This document shows, one piece after another, positions 24,010 to 32,746 of a stretch of DNA of 64,000 nt. The position numbers and the translations under genes were made by a program. The first letter of the stretch is position 1; each line of letters opens with the position of its first letter. This DNA comes from JANWZL01 sp041640815 (GTDB taxonomy: Bacteria > Pseudomonadota > Gammaproteobacteria > Burkholderiales > Thiobacillaceae): the NCBI GenBank assembly GCA_041640815.1, contig JBEPZO010000002.1, forward strand, positions 1 to 64,000. The letters run 5' to 3'. Under the pieces are notes generated by a model that was given only the letters and a program-made list of their open reading frames with translations, did no database searches and had not been told where the DNA came from.

Positions 24010-24327
24010 TTACCCAGTCCCGGCCGGAAAGATCAGTAGATTGACGTCCAGGACCTCCTCCCCCAGCAGATAGACCCTCCCCGGTAGGCGGTTGTCACCG
24101 GTATCGGAGTACTCGAACGCGTACTCTCTATATAGCTTGATTTGCTGTCTTGCGTTGCGCCGTAGCGCAAGCCGGTGCAGGGCCACGGAATCGTCCAGCA
24201 GCTGCACCCCAGCCAGATCGCACACGCGGCGTGCCGCCTTGACCGCGAGCTCGCGTTTCTTGAGCCCATCCAACCAAAGCCAAGCCAGGGCCAGCAGCCC
24301 AGCCGTTGCGAGCCATTCTGCGCTCAT
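24010..24327 (-). CDS. DUF3301 family membrane-anchored protein
   Basis: A 105-residue protein with one N-terminal hydrophobic helix (about residues 5-20), then AVKAARRVCDLAGVQLLDDSVALHRLALRR, typical of the DUF3301 family of beta/gammaproteobacteria. The rest is a short soluble domain ending YLLGEEVLDVNLLIFPAG. Function unknown. Its ATG overlaps the stop of the RhlE-type helicase gene (ATGA), so the two are translationally coupled. Confidence 0.78.
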   Translation of the reverse strand: MSAEWLATAGLLALAWLWLDGLKKRELAVKAARRVCDLAGVQLLDDSVALHRLALRRNARQQIKLYREYAFEYSDTGDNRLPGRVYLLGEEVLDVNLLIFPAGTG

Positions 24328-25625
24328 GCACCGGGTGCGTCGTCTTTACGAGCCACAGGCGGCAGTAGCAACGCACATACGTCGGGCGCTGGCCGTCGCG
24401 GCCGCGTCGCGCCGAGCAGGACGGCTTGCTCGCCGCCGCTTGGTTCCCGCCGCGCAGGCTCGGCTCGCGGTAGCGGGCTGATCGGCAGGCTCCGGCGAAT
24501 AAAGCGCTCCACCGCCGCGAGCAGTTTGTCCTCCTCCGGCGAGACGAGGGAGATGGCTAGCCCCCTCGCCCCCGCCCGGCCTGTGCGGCCAATGCGATGG
24601 ACGTAGTCTTCTGGCGAGTTAGGCAGTTCATAGTTGACCACACAGGGTAATTCGGCGATGTCCAGCCCGCGTGCGGCGATGTCGGTGGCCACCAGCAGCT
24701 TGATGTGGCCCTGCTTGAACCCTTCCAGCGCCGCCAGCCGGTCTATCTGGGCCTTGTCGCCGTGGATCACGGCTACTGCGAGGCCGCGCCGCTTCAGGCG
24801 GCGACCGAGCCTGTCGGCGGCGAGCTTGGTGCGCGTGAACACCAGGGCCTGTGGGAGGGCGCGGGCGCGTATCACGTTGATGAGGGCATCGAGCTTGTCT
24901 TCTTCACCGACCTTGTGGACCACTTGCTCGACGGTCTCCGCCGCCGTATTGCGGCGAGCCACCTCGACCTTGAGCGGATTGCTAAGATAGCTCTGCGCCA
25001 GGCGGCTGACCTCGTCGCTGAATGTGGCGGAGAACAGCAGGGTCTGTCGCCGTTGCGGCAGCAACGCCAAGATGCGCCGCAAGTCGGGCAGGAACCCCAT
25101 GTCCAGCATGCGGTCTGCCTCATCCAGCACCAAGAACTGGACCTGGTTGAGCTGGACGCTGCGGTTGGCGGCGTGATCGAGCAAGCGGCCAGGAGTGGCG
25201 ACCAGGATCTCGACGCCGGCGCGCAGGGCTGCCTCTTGGCTGTCCAGGGCAACGCCGCCGTAGACCACGGCGCTGCGTAGCGGCAAATACTTGCCATAGG
25301 CAGCGATGCTGGCGTGCACCTGGATGGCGAGTTCCCGCGTTGGGGTGAGCACCAGGGCCCGCACGGGGTGCCGCGCAGGCGAGGTACTGGTATTGGCAAA
25401 GGGGCGCATGCGCTGGATCAGGGGCAGGGCGAAGGCGGCGGTCTTGCCGGTACCGGTCTGGGCCTGGGCCATCAGGTCATGTCCCGAAAGCACCAGTGGG
25501 ATGGCCTGCCGCTGGATGGGTGTCGGCGCGGTGTAGCCCAGCTCTCTGATGGCCTGCAAGATTTCAGGCGCAAGACCGAGGTCGTCGAAACTCGTTGCCG
25601 CCTCCAAGGCAGCGGATGCTGTCAT
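24324..25625 (-). CDS. rhlE: DEAD-box RNA helicase (RhlE-like)
   Basis: The 433-residue protein shows the Q motif region (YTAPTPIQRQAIP), Walker A AQTGTGKT, PTRELAIQ, DEAD in VLDEADRMLDMGFLPDLRR, SATF, and HRIGRTGRAG of the second RecA domain. RhlE helicases remodel RNA in ribosome assembly and mRNA decay. The short basic/proline-rich C-terminal tail (about 60 residues) lacks any recognisable domain, and differs from the DbpA RNA-binding domain. It forms an operon with the DUF3301 gene. Confidence 0.9.
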   Translation of the reverse strand: MTASAALEAATSFDDLGLAPEILQAIRELGYTAPTPIQRQAIPLVLSGHDLMAQAQTGTGKTAAFALPLIQRMRPFANTSTSPARHPVRALVLTPTRELAIQVHASIAAYGKYLPLRSAVVYGGVALDSQEAALRAGVEILVATPGRLLDHAANRSVQLNQVQFLVLDEADRMLDMGFLPDLRRILALLPQRRQTLLFSATFSDEVSRLAQSYLSNPLKVEVARRNTAAETVEQVVHKVGEEDKLDALINVIRARALPQALVFTRTKLAADRLGRRLKRRGLAVAVIHGDKAQIDRLAALEGFKQGHIKLLVATDIAARGLDIAELPCVVNYELPNSPEDYVHRIGRTGRAGARGLAISLVSPEEDKLLAAVERFIRRSLPISPLPRAEPARREPSGGEQAVLLGATRPRRPAPDVCALLLPPVARKDDAPGA

Positions 25626-25817
25626 GGCCTGGCCTCTTTACCTCGACAGGGGTGGGTGGGCGGCGAAGTGACGTTTTTTCTAACTGCCCGGGTCTTGGCG
25701 CTCTGCCTGGCACACCGCCCTGCGCTGGCCGTCGCCTTGCCCCCGAGCACCCTTCGGGCAAGCAGCCTGCCCTGCCGCGTGGCTACAGTCATGGGTGCCT
25801 CCTCGGCAGATTTCTCG

Positions 25818-26594
25818 TCATGACAGTGAGGTGATCGTGCGCCAAGCGAGCCCCTCCTCCTGCGTGGCAACGGCGACCTCCTCCGGCCTGCAGCCAAGCG
25901 CGCGCGCCAGGGCGGTGCGCGCCAGGACCGGCGTGTTGTTCTCTTCGCTCAGGTGGGCCGCCACCACGTGCTGCAGTTTACTTTGGTCTAGACGACCGAG
26001 CAGCCCCGCAGCCGCCTCGTTGTCGAGATGACCGTAGGGGCCGAGGATGCGCCCCTTAAGCCGGGGCGGATAGCTGCCCTGTCTGAGCATATCGAGATCG
26101 TGGTTGCATTCCAAGGCCAGGGCCTGGCAGCCATTGAGACAACGCAGCATGTGCTCGGTGACATGACCGGCATCGGTCAGCAGCCCCAGCTTCGCCTGAC
26201 CGTCGCTGACCGTGAACTGCACCGGCTCGCGCGCATCGTGCGGCACCGGAAAAGGCTGGATTTCTAGGTCGCCGATGGCGAAGGCGCAATGGCTATCCAC
26301 GACCTGCCGCCGCGCAGGTGCCAGGGCCATGGCTTCGAGCATGACGAGGCAGCCATGCGTGAGCCAGACGCTACAGCCGTAACGGGCCGCGAAATGGGCG
26401 GCGCCACGGGCGTGGTCGGCATGCTCGTGCGTGAGCACGATGGCGTCAATCGCGTCCGCACACACGCCAAGCCGTGCCAGGCGTGCCGTGACCTGCCTCA
26501 GGCCAAAGCCGCAATCGAACATGACCAGCACCGAACCCGTGTCGACCAACCAGGCATTGCCCCGGCTGCCGCTGCCCAGGCAGGCGAAACGCAC
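25818..26594 (-). CDS. MBL-fold metallohydrolase (WalJ/YycJ-like)
   Basis: This 258-residue protein starts MRFACLGSGSRGNAWLVDTG, the typical N-terminus of the family, and carries the metal motif THEHADHARG followed by PVPHDAREP, TDAGHV and ALECNHD. Related proteins are DNA exonucleases or phosphodiesterases. The start is GTG at 26594, overlapping the bamC stop by one base in the order dapA-bamC-MBL, seen in many betaproteobacteria. Exact substrate unknown. Confidence 0.87.
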   Translation of the reverse strand: MRFACLGSGSRGNAWLVDTGSVLVMFDCGFGLRQVTARLARLGVCADAIDAIVLTHEHADHARGAAHFAARYGCSVWLTHGCLVMLEAMALAPARRQVVDSHCAFAIGDLEIQPFPVPHDAREPVQFTVSDGQAKLGLLTDAGHVTEHMLRCLNGCQALALECNHDLDMLRQGSYPPRLKGRILGPYGHLDNEAAAGLLGRLDQSKLQHVVAAHLSEENNTPVLARTALARALGCRPEEVAVATQEEGLAWRTITSLS

Positions 26595-27721
26595 TATTTC
26601 AGCTGCTCGTGCAGGAGGTTGAGGATGCGTTGGCCAGTCTCGCCGGCAGCAGCACGCCCATCGTCCGCCAGCACGCTCACTTGGGTATCGCCTGCCGTGG
26701 CGCTCAGTTTGACGCGGTAGCGCAAGGCTTGGAGTTTGTCGTCGGTGCTGCGCCAGAAGGCAAGACGCGACAAAATGCCCTCCTTTTTCTTCGCCCCGAC
26801 CTCGGGGTCGGCATAGCGGACGAAATACTCACCAGCGACACGGTCGCGATCCTCGACCACGAAGCCGATGCGATCCAAGGCCAGACCGACCCGCCGCCAG
26901 GCGCGGTCGAACGGCTCGGGCAAGATGAGGTAGGCGCTGCCATCGGCGGCGCGGCTAAGCCTTGCCGCTGGCTCGCTGGCGGCCTTGGCCAACAGGGTCT
27001 GTGCCCGCGCCTCCTCGACGCCGAAGCGGGTCATTAGGCGCCGTAGCATCTCGGCCTCCAATTCTGGATCGGGGGGGCGCGGTTGCCAGACCGTGCGTCC
27101 GACGCCTTGATCGCCACCGCCTTGTGTCCCCTCAAACACCTCGTACATGCCGCGGTGGCTGATGTAGATCTCGGTGCCCTGGCCATCTGGCGTGGGCTCG
27201 ATGCGGGTGCGGAACTTGTCCCGCTCGGCCGTCGAATAGACGGCATCGATGAGCCTGCCTAAGGTCCGCCGGATGATGTCCTGCGGGATCTTGGCGCGGT
27301 TTTCCGCCCAGTCGGTCTCCATGACGCCGGCCTCTGGCAACTCGATGGTGACGATGAACCCCAACTCCTGCCAGAACTCCTTGATCACCGGCCATACCTG
27401 CTGCGGCGGCTGCTCCACAACCAGCCAGCGCTGGTTGCCGGCGCGCTCGATGCGCACCTTGTCCACCTTGGGCAAAAGACGAGCGCCTTCGGTCGCAGGC
27501 TGGGCGGCGCGGCCTTGGGCGTAGGCCGAATAGGTCGTCGCCCCCCGAGGGCCGAGGTCGGGCACCGTGAAACGGCTATCCCGCCCGGGCAGGATCAGAT
27601 CCGGCGGCACCTCCAGGCTAGGGACCGTAGTGGCGGACCGGTAGTCGATCTTCTTGCTCTCCATCAGGCTACAACCGCCGACGCTCAAGGCAACGATCAG
27701 GAGGAGTAGACGGCTGGGCAT
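26594..27721 (-). CDS. bamC: Outer membrane assembly lipoprotein BamC
   Basis: BamC is an accessory lipoprotein of the BAM complex. The 375-residue protein has a lipoprotein signal (MPSRLLLLIVALSVGGC, lipidated Cys17), the unstructured segment YRSATTVPSLEVPPDLI that binds BamD, and two helix-grip domains. The start at 27721 is backed by GAGGAAG upstream; an in-frame start 60 bases earlier would precede a misplaced signal peptide. It follows dapA with 68 bp between. Confidence 0.92.
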   Translation of the reverse strand: MPSRLLLLIVALSVGGCSLMESKKIDYRSATTVPSLEVPPDLILPGRDSRFTVPDLGPRGATTYSAYAQGRAAQPATEGARLLPKVDKVRIERAGNQRWLVVEQPPQQVWPVIKEFWQELGFIVTIELPEAGVMETDWAENRAKIPQDIIRRTLGRLIDAVYSTAERDKFRTRIEPTPDGQGTEIYISHRGMYEVFEGTQGGGDQGVGRTVWQPRPPDPELEAEMLRRLMTRFGVEEARAQTLLAKAASEPAARLSRAADGSAYLILPEPFDRAWRRVGLALDRIGFVVEDRDRVAGEYFVRYADPEVGAKKKEGILSRLAFWRSTDDKLQALRYRVKLSATAGDTQVSVLADDGRAAAGETGQRILNLLHEQLK

Positions 27722-27789
27722 GGAGGCTTCCTCGGGTGGTCGAATTCGGCTACGGGACGACGTTTCTACCAGCACGGGCATCGGGCCAG

Positions 27790-28686
27790 TCAGGCGGATA
27801 CGTCAGCTCGCGGCCATATGCCTGCCTCGGCTAGCGCCGCTCGCAGCGCGGCGTGATGGGGCTCGGACAAGGGGGTGAGCGGCAGGCGTATACCCGGTCT
27901 GATGCGCCCCATCTCGGTCAACGCCCATTTCACTGGGATGGGATTGGCCTCGACGAACAATTTCTGATGCAGCGGCAAAAGGCGGAAATTGATCGCCCTC
28001 GCCCGCATCAGGTCGCCGGCGAGCGCGGCGCTGCACATCTCGTGCATGGGCCCTGGCGCGACGTTGGCGGTGACCGAGATCACCCCCTTGCCGCCCAGCA
28101 GCAGGAGGGCGAGGGCGCTGGCATCATCGCCGCTATAGACCGCGAAATCCGCCGGTGCACGCCGGATGAGATCGGAGCCCCGCTCGATGTTGCCGGTGGC
28201 ATCCTTGATGCCCACGATGCCAGGCACCTGCGCCAGCCGTAGCACGGTTTCGTTGGCGATATCCGAGGCCGTGCGCCCAGGCACATTGTAGAGGATCATC
28301 GGCAGGTCCACCGCCTCGGCGATGGCGCGAAAGTGGCGGTACAGCCCCTCTTGCGTCGGTTTGTTGTAATAGGGCGCGACCGACAGGCCCGCCACCGCCC
28401 CCGCTTGCTTGGCGCAGCGGCTCAATTCGATGGCCTCCGCGGTCGAATTGGCGCCCGTGCCGGCCACCACCGGGATACGGCCAGCTGCATGCTCGACCGC
28501 CGTCTTGATCAGCAGGCAATGCTCTTCCGGGCTCACCGTCGGGGATTCGCCCGTGGTGCCGACGATGACGAGGGCATCGCTGCCCTGCTCAACATGCCAA
28601 TCGATCAGATGGCGCAGGCCCTCGAGATCGAGGCTGCCATCCTCGAACATGGGGGTGACCAGGGCGACCAGGCTGCCGGTGAGCAT
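27790..28686 (-). CDS. dapA: 4-hydroxy-tetrahydrodipicolinate synthase
   Basis: DapA condenses pyruvate with aspartate semialdehyde in lysine and diaminopimelate synthesis. The ATG at 28686 gives 298 residues with the standard start MLTGSLVALVTPM. The Schiff-base lysine is Lys161 (GIKDATGN), with Thr44-Thr45 (GTTGES) and Tyr133 (YNVPGRT) of the catalytic triad. A longer open frame upstream overlaps the methyltransferase remnant. It begins the dapA-bamC-MBL group. Confidence 0.96.
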   Translation of the reverse strand: MLTGSLVALVTPMFEDGSLDLEGLRHLIDWHVEQGSDALVIVGTTGESPTVSPEEHCLLIKTAVEHAAGRIPVVAGTGANSTAEAIELSRCAKQAGAVAGLSVAPYYNKPTQEGLYRHFRAIAEAVDLPMILYNVPGRTASDIANETVLRLAQVPGIVGIKDATGNIERGSDLIRRAPADFAVYSGDDASALALLLLGGKGVISVTANVAPGPMHEMCSAALAGDLMRARAINFRLLPLHQKLFVEANPIPVKWALTEMGRIRPGIRLPLTPLSEPHHAALRAALAEAGIWPRADVSA

Positions 28687-28729
28687 ATTCGTCCGCATCC
28701 GAAAAGCCGTAATTCTATATGAAAAGCGC

Positions 28730-28939
28730 TCAAGGCTTGAGGGCCGCCAGCCGCTGCCGACGGCGAGGGCGTATCGCGACCGCTTTGCTGGCGTCGAGAG
28801 CCCAATCCACCGCCGTAACCTGATAGCCGCGGCGGGCCAGAAAAATCGCATGGCGTGCAGCGCCGCACGCCACGTCGAGCACCCGCCTGCCGCGGGGGAT
28901 CAGATCAGCCCAGCGCTTAAGCCAGCGCGAGGGCATCAT
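28730..28939 (-). pseudogene. Truncated class I SAM-dependent methyltransferase
   Basis: The 69-codon frame opens SRWLKRWADLIPRGRRVLDV and includes motif I (VLDVACGAARHAIFLARRGY) and the acidic end of strand 2 (VTAVDW), then changes to a short basic tail and stops. Full-length relatives run to about 200 residues, so motifs II-IV and the active site are missing. The frame overlaps the fliR stop, and dapA begins 43 bp later. It is best read as a gene fragment left by a deletion at the edge of the flagellar block; a functional 69-residue protein is unlikely. Confidence 0.75.
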
Positions 28940-29724
28940 GGAGTGGGCGCGGTCGAGACCACGGCAGCGAGCGCCTGCATCGCCTCGAGCCAGATACGTT
29001 CCAGCGTTTGCGGTAGATAGGCGAGGGAAGAGTAGAGCACGATGAAACCAGCGGCCAGGGTCAAAGGGAAGCCGACGGCGAAGATGTTGAGCTGGGGAGC
29101 GGCGCGGGTCATCATGCCGATGGCGAGGTTGGTCGAAAGCAACGCGGCTGTAACCGGCAGCGCAATCTGCAGCCCGAGGCTGAAGATTACCCCACCCCAG
29201 CGCACGATGGCCGCGAAGTCATAGGACGACAAGGCAGTTGCAGCGACCGGCAAAGACCGGAAACTCTCCACCAAGGCTTCGAGAATCAGGTGGTGTCCGT
29301 CGAAAGCAAACAAGATGAGGACGGTGCTGAGGACCATGAATTGGGCGACGACCGGCGTCTGCGCGCCGTTGATGGGATCGAGCAAGGTGGCGAACGACAG
29401 CCCCATTTGCAGGCCCATGAACTGGCCGGCGAACTCCATGGCGGCGTATAGGATACGTAATACGAGGCCAATCGATGCCCCGATAACCAGTTGTTGTAGG
29501 AGGATAAGCAGCCCTTCCCCAGACAGCAGGGGCACCTGAGGTGGCGGTGGTAGCGTTGGAGCAATCGCCACAGTGAGCACGAAGCCAAGCGCAACCCGCA
29601 CACTCACCGGTGCGGCGCGATTACCAAGCAAGGGGTCGGTCGATAGCCATGCCAGAATACGTACTAGGGGATAGAGGAACGCCGCCAACCAAAGCTCGAG
29701 CTGGGTCGAGTTGATGGCGATCAT
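28936..29724 (-). CDS. fliR: Flagellar export apparatus protein FliR
   Basis: FliR is part of the FliPQR export gate core of the flagellar type III secretion system. The 262-residue protein has about six hydrophobic helices, starting near WLAAFLYPLVRILAWLS, and an IGMMTRAAPQLNIFAVGFP segment that is conserved in FliR/SctT. It overlaps fliQ by 4 bp. It is the last intact flagellar gene of the block; flhB and flhA are not in the window. Confidence 0.94.
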   Translation of the reverse strand: MIAINSTQLELWLAAFLYPLVRILAWLSTDPLLGNRAAPVSVRVALGFVLTVAIAPTLPPPPQVPLLSGEGLLILLQQLVIGASIGLVLRILYAAMEFAGQFMGLQMGLSFATLLDPINGAQTPVVAQFMVLSTVLILFAFDGHHLILEALVESFRSLPVAATALSSYDFAAIVRWGGVIFSLGLQIALPVTAALLSTNLAIGMMTRAAPQLNIFAVGFPLTLAAGFIVLYSSLAYLPQTLERIWLEAMQALAAVVSTAPTP

Positions 29725-29990
29725 CCAATCAATTGCGGGATGCTTTCATAGAGCCGGGTAATGTAATCCACCATCAGCTGCAAGGTCCACGGTCCCGTTA
29801 GGAGCAGGATAATAAACATGACCACGAGCTTAGGGATAAAGGTCAAGGTGAGTTCGTTGATTTGGGTGGCTGCTTGGAAGATGGAGACCAGCAACCCCGT
29901 AAGCAGCGAAGCGAGCAACAATGGGCCCGCCACCAAACCACCTACTTCTAGGGCAGCGCGAATGATGGCGACGACAGCATCGGGGGTCAT
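29721..29990 (-). CDS. fliQ: Flagellar export apparatus protein FliQ
   Basis: An 89-residue protein with two membrane helices and the conserved segment GLLVSIFQAATQINELTLTF, typical of FliQ/SctS. It overlaps both fliP (29987-29990) and fliR (29721-29724) by 4 bp, so the export-gate genes are translationally coupled. Confidence 0.95.
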   Translation of the reverse strand: MTPDAVVAIIRAALEVGGLVAGPLLLASLLTGLLVSIFQAATQINELTLTFIPKLVVMFIILLLTGPWTLQLMVDYITRLYESIPQLIG

Positions 29991-30718
29991 AGCTCAAAGG
30001 TCTGCACGAGCGATGCGATGAGCAAGTTCCAGCCATCGGCCAAGACAAACAACATGAGTTTGAACGGCAAAGACACCAACATCGGCGAGAGCATCATCAT
30101 GCCCATGGACATCAACACGCTGGAGACGACCAAATCGATGATCAGGAAGGGAATGAAGACGATGAAGCCGATCTGAAAGGCCGTCTTCAGCTCCGAGATC
30201 ACATAGGCGGGGATGAGCACGCGCATGGGGGTGGCCTCGGGCGCTTCGATCGGCGGCAGGTTGGTCAAACGCACGAACAAGGCCAGATCCGCTTCCCGCG
30301 TCTGTTTGAGCATGTAGGCCTTGAGCGGTTGCGCCCCTCGCTCCACGGCCTGCACGAAGTTGATCTGGTTGTCCGCGTAAGGTTTCCAGGCCGTGTCATA
30401 GATGCGCTCGAACACTGGCGCCATGATGAACATTGTCAAGAACAGAGCCAAGCCGATGATGACCTGATTCGGCGGCGCCTGCATGGTGCCGAGCGCCTGG
30501 CGCAAGAGGGCAAGCACGATGACGATGCGCGTGAATGAGGTCATCATCAGCAACACTGCCGGCAGGAAGGTGAGCGAGGTGAGAAGGAGCAGGGCCTCCA
30601 GGCTGAAGCTATAGGTCTGGCTGCCGCCAGGGCCGGGGGTGCTGGTAAAGGCGGGCAGGCCCTGCGCCTGAGCCAGTGTCGGCAGGAGATAGAAACAGAA
30701 GAGGATGAGCCAGCGCAT
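29987..30718 (-). CDS. fliP: Flagellar export apparatus protein FliP
   Basis: FliP forms the pentameric ring of the export gate. The ATG at 30718 gives 243 residues with a cleavable signal peptide (MRWLILFCFYLLPTLAQAQ), which FliP proteins have. The core phrases TSFTRIVIVLALLRQALGT, QVIIGLALFLTMFIM and the C-terminal LPFKLMLFVLADGW are characteristic. Codons upstream of 30718 belong to a fliO-overlapping frame. It is separated from fliO by a single base. Confidence 0.95.
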   Translation of the reverse strand: MRWLILFCFYLLPTLAQAQGLPAFTSTPGPGGSQTYSFSLEALLLLTSLTFLPAVLLMMTSFTRIVIVLALLRQALGTMQAPPNQVIIGLALFLTMFIMAPVFERIYDTAWKPYADNQINFVQAVERGAQPLKAYMLKQTREADLALFVRLTNLPPIEAPEATPMRVLIPAYVISELKTAFQIGFIVFIPFLIIDLVVSSVLMSMGMMMLSPMLVSLPFKLMLFVLADGWNLLIASLVQTFEL

Positions 30719-30719
30719 C

Positions 30720-31241
30720 TCAACGATGTGCGCGCCGACCGAGCAGTTCGGCGAGCTTGCTAGCGAAATTGTCCGTGGCGGGCCGGTCAGCCGGTGCGCT
30801 GTAGCCTTGCGGCTTGGGCATGGTATGCAGGTGGTTGACCTGGCCAGCCGCCACGCCGAGCAACAGCCACTGGTCGGCCACCTCGACAATCACCAGTCGT
30901 TCCCGCGTGCCAAGCATCACCCCCCCTACCACCCGCACTAGCCCATGTGTCCCACCTTGCATGGAAGACAATCGGCGCATGAACCAAAGGATAGCCAAAA
31001 AGGCGGCTAGCACCACGAATAAGGCTAATAGTGCTTGTAAGAAAGCGCCCAGAGACGTGACAGGCAATTCGCGCGCCTCCCCGGCATTAGCGATGTTAGG
31101 CAACAAGATCATGCTGTACCCCACCACCGCCCAAATGCGGGCGCACCAGGACTGTTTGTCTGAAGCTAAAGCCAACCATATGCGAAGCGCCGTCTTAAAC
31201 TGCTGACGCCAAAAGTAGCAGCCTTGCGTGTTTAGGCTCAT
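30720..31241 (-). CDS. fliO: Flagellar biosynthesis protein FliO
   Basis: FliO assists assembly of the FliP ring. The frame encodes up to 173 residues with a membrane helix at LQALLALFVVLAAFLAILWF followed by the FliO-like VVGGVMLGTRERLVIVEVAD segment. The ATG at 31241 overlaps the fliN stop (ATGA). An internal ATG at 31112 would give a shorter protein beginning MILLPNIANAGEA; the N-terminal 43 residues are poorly conserved, so the start is uncertain. Confidence 0.85.
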   Translation of the reverse strand: MSLNTQGCYFWRQQFKTALRIWLALASDKQSWCARIWAVVGYSMILLPNIANAGEARELPVTSLGAFLQALLALFVVLAAFLAILWFMRRLSSMQGGTHGLVRVVGGVMLGTRERLVIVEVADQWLLLGVAAGQVNHLHTMPKPQGYSAPADRPATDNFASKLAELLGRRAHR

Positions 31242-31726
31242 TTATTTAGCCGGCGCAACCGCTCTGCCGGACTAATGATATCGGTGAGGCGGATGCCGAA
31301 TTTATCGTTGACTACCACTACCTCCCCTTGGGCGATGAGGTAGCCGTTGACCAGAACGTCCATCGGCTCGCCGGCCAGACCGTCCAGTTCGACGACCGAG
31401 CCCTGGGCGAGCTGCAGTAGGTTGCGAATGGCGATCTTGGTGCGGCCGAGCTCCACGGTCAAGTGGACGGGGATGTCGAGGATGAGATCAAGGTTGTTGG
31501 CTGCCGGTTGGGTAGCGTCCGCGACTAGGTTTTGGAAGACATTTGGCGTTGGCTGTGTAGAAGATGGCTGTGCAGCGGCAGCACGCGCTGCATCTGCCGC
31601 CTGCTGTTCGGCCATTGCCGCCGCCCACTCATCCTCTACAGAGGTAGTAGCTGCGGCCTCTTGTTCGGCCATTGCCGCCGCCCAGTCGTCGGCGGTGATG
31701 CTATCTTTTTCGGCATCCTCGCTCAT
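31238..31726 (-). CDS. fliN: Flagellar motor switch protein FliN
   Basis: FliN is the C-ring component that with FliM and FliG sets rotation direction. The C-terminal SpoA domain is clear: LDIPVHLTVELGRTKIAIRN, LDGLAGEPMDVLVNGYLIAQ and GEVVVVNDKFGIRLTDI. The N-terminal part carries a 13-residue motif twice (residues 13-25 and 32-44) and an Ala/Gln-rich linker, making the protein 162 residues, longer than the usual ~100-140. It overlaps fliM and fliO. Confidence 0.95.
   Translation of the reverse strand: MSEDAEKDSITADDWAAAMAEQEAAATTSVEDEWAAAMAEQQAADAARAAAAQPSSTQPTPNVFQNLVADATQPAANNLDLILDIPVHLTVELGRTKIAIRNLLQLAQGSVVELDGLAGEPMDVLVNGYLIAQGEVVVVNDKFGIRLTDIISPAERLRRLNK
31595..31690 (-). repeat. 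Internal tandem duplication in fliN
   Basis: The segments encoding DDWAAAMAEQEAA (residues 13-25) and DEWAAAMAEQQAA (32-44) are near copies with a period of 19 codons. The DNA shares long identical stretches around the TTCGGCCATTGCCGCCGCCC core on the plus strand, which points to a recent duplication. Confidence 0.8.
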
Positions 31727-32727
31727 GGCAGGATCCCAGGCAAGCAGGCCATCCGATCTTCGCTATGCAACACCCGTTCTATCTTTAGCGCATACCGGCC
31801 ATTATGTTGGCCGTATCGGCACTCGAACAACGGCACCCCATCGACGTGGGCGATGATCAACTCGGGAATATCCAAGGCAATAACGTCACCGACACGCAGG
31901 TTGAGGATCTGTCTAAAAGTGATGAAGGTATGCCCCAAGTTTGCCACCAACTCAACCTGCGCGTCCTGTATTTGCTGCCGCATCTGCTGTACCCAGCGCT
32001 CGTCGGACTCGGCGCGATCCGCTTGCATCGGGCTTGTCAGTAGATCGCGTATCGGCTCGATCATACTGTAGGGGATGCAGACGTGAAAATCTCCACCACC
32101 CGCTCCGAGCTCGATGTTAAAGGTTGTTACCACCACGATCTCCGTCGGGGTGGCAATGTTGGCAAACTGGGTGTGCATTTCCGAGCGGACATAGCTTAAG
32201 TCTATGCTGTAGATAGGTGCCCATGCCTTGCGAAACTCCTCAAAGGTCACCTCTAGCATCTTCTGGATGATGCGTTGTTCGGCCAGCGAAAAGTCACGCC
32301 CCTCCACCCGCATGTGGAAACGACCATCGCCACCAAAAAGCGTATCCACCACCAGGAAAACTAGGTTGGGGTCGAAGACAAATAGCGCTGTGCCCCGCAA
32401 CGGTGGCATGTGCACAAGATTCAGGTTAGTCGGCACCACCAAGTTGCGCACAAACTCGCTGTATTTGATGACGGAGACAGGGCCGACGGATATTTCTGCG
32501 GTGCGACGTGTTAAATTGAACAGGCCGATACGAAAGTTACGGGCAAACCGCTCATTGATGATTTCAAGCGTGGGCATACGCCCACGCACGATACGTTCTT
32601 GGCGGCCAATGTCGTAAGGACGTACCCCCCCTGTCGCAACCTCCTCTGCAACCCGGTCTTCAACCTCCCCTGTAACACCCCGCAGGAGGGCATCGACCTC
32701 TTCCTGAGAGAGAAAGTCCTCGGCCAT
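31723..32727 (-). CDS. fliM: Flagellar motor switch protein FliM
   Basis: FliM is the middle C-ring protein and the target of CheY-P. The 334-residue protein starts MAEDFLSQEEVDALLRGVTG, with the CheY-binding N-terminal LSQEEVDALL motif, then the CheC-like middle domain (NERFARNFRIGLFNLTRR) and the C-terminal SpoA domain (LRVGDVIALDIPE). Length and order are standard. The gene lies 20 bp after fliL and overlaps fliN. Confidence 0.96.
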   Translation of the reverse strand: MAEDFLSQEEVDALLRGVTGEVEDRVAEEVATGGVRPYDIGRQERIVRGRMPTLEIINERFARNFRIGLFNLTRRTAEISVGPVSVIKYSEFVRNLVVPTNLNLVHMPPLRGTALFVFDPNLVFLVVDTLFGGDGRFHMRVEGRDFSLAEQRIIQKMLEVTFEEFRKAWAPIYSIDLSYVRSEMHTQFANIATPTEIVVVTTFNIELGAGGGDFHVCIPYSMIEPIRDLLTSPMQADRAESDERWVQQMRQQIQDAQVELVANLGHTFITFRQILNLRVGDVIALDIPELIIAHVDGVPLFECRYGQHNGRYALKIERVLHSEDRMACLPGILP

Positions 32728-32746
32728 AGTTAGCGAATTCGGTTAG

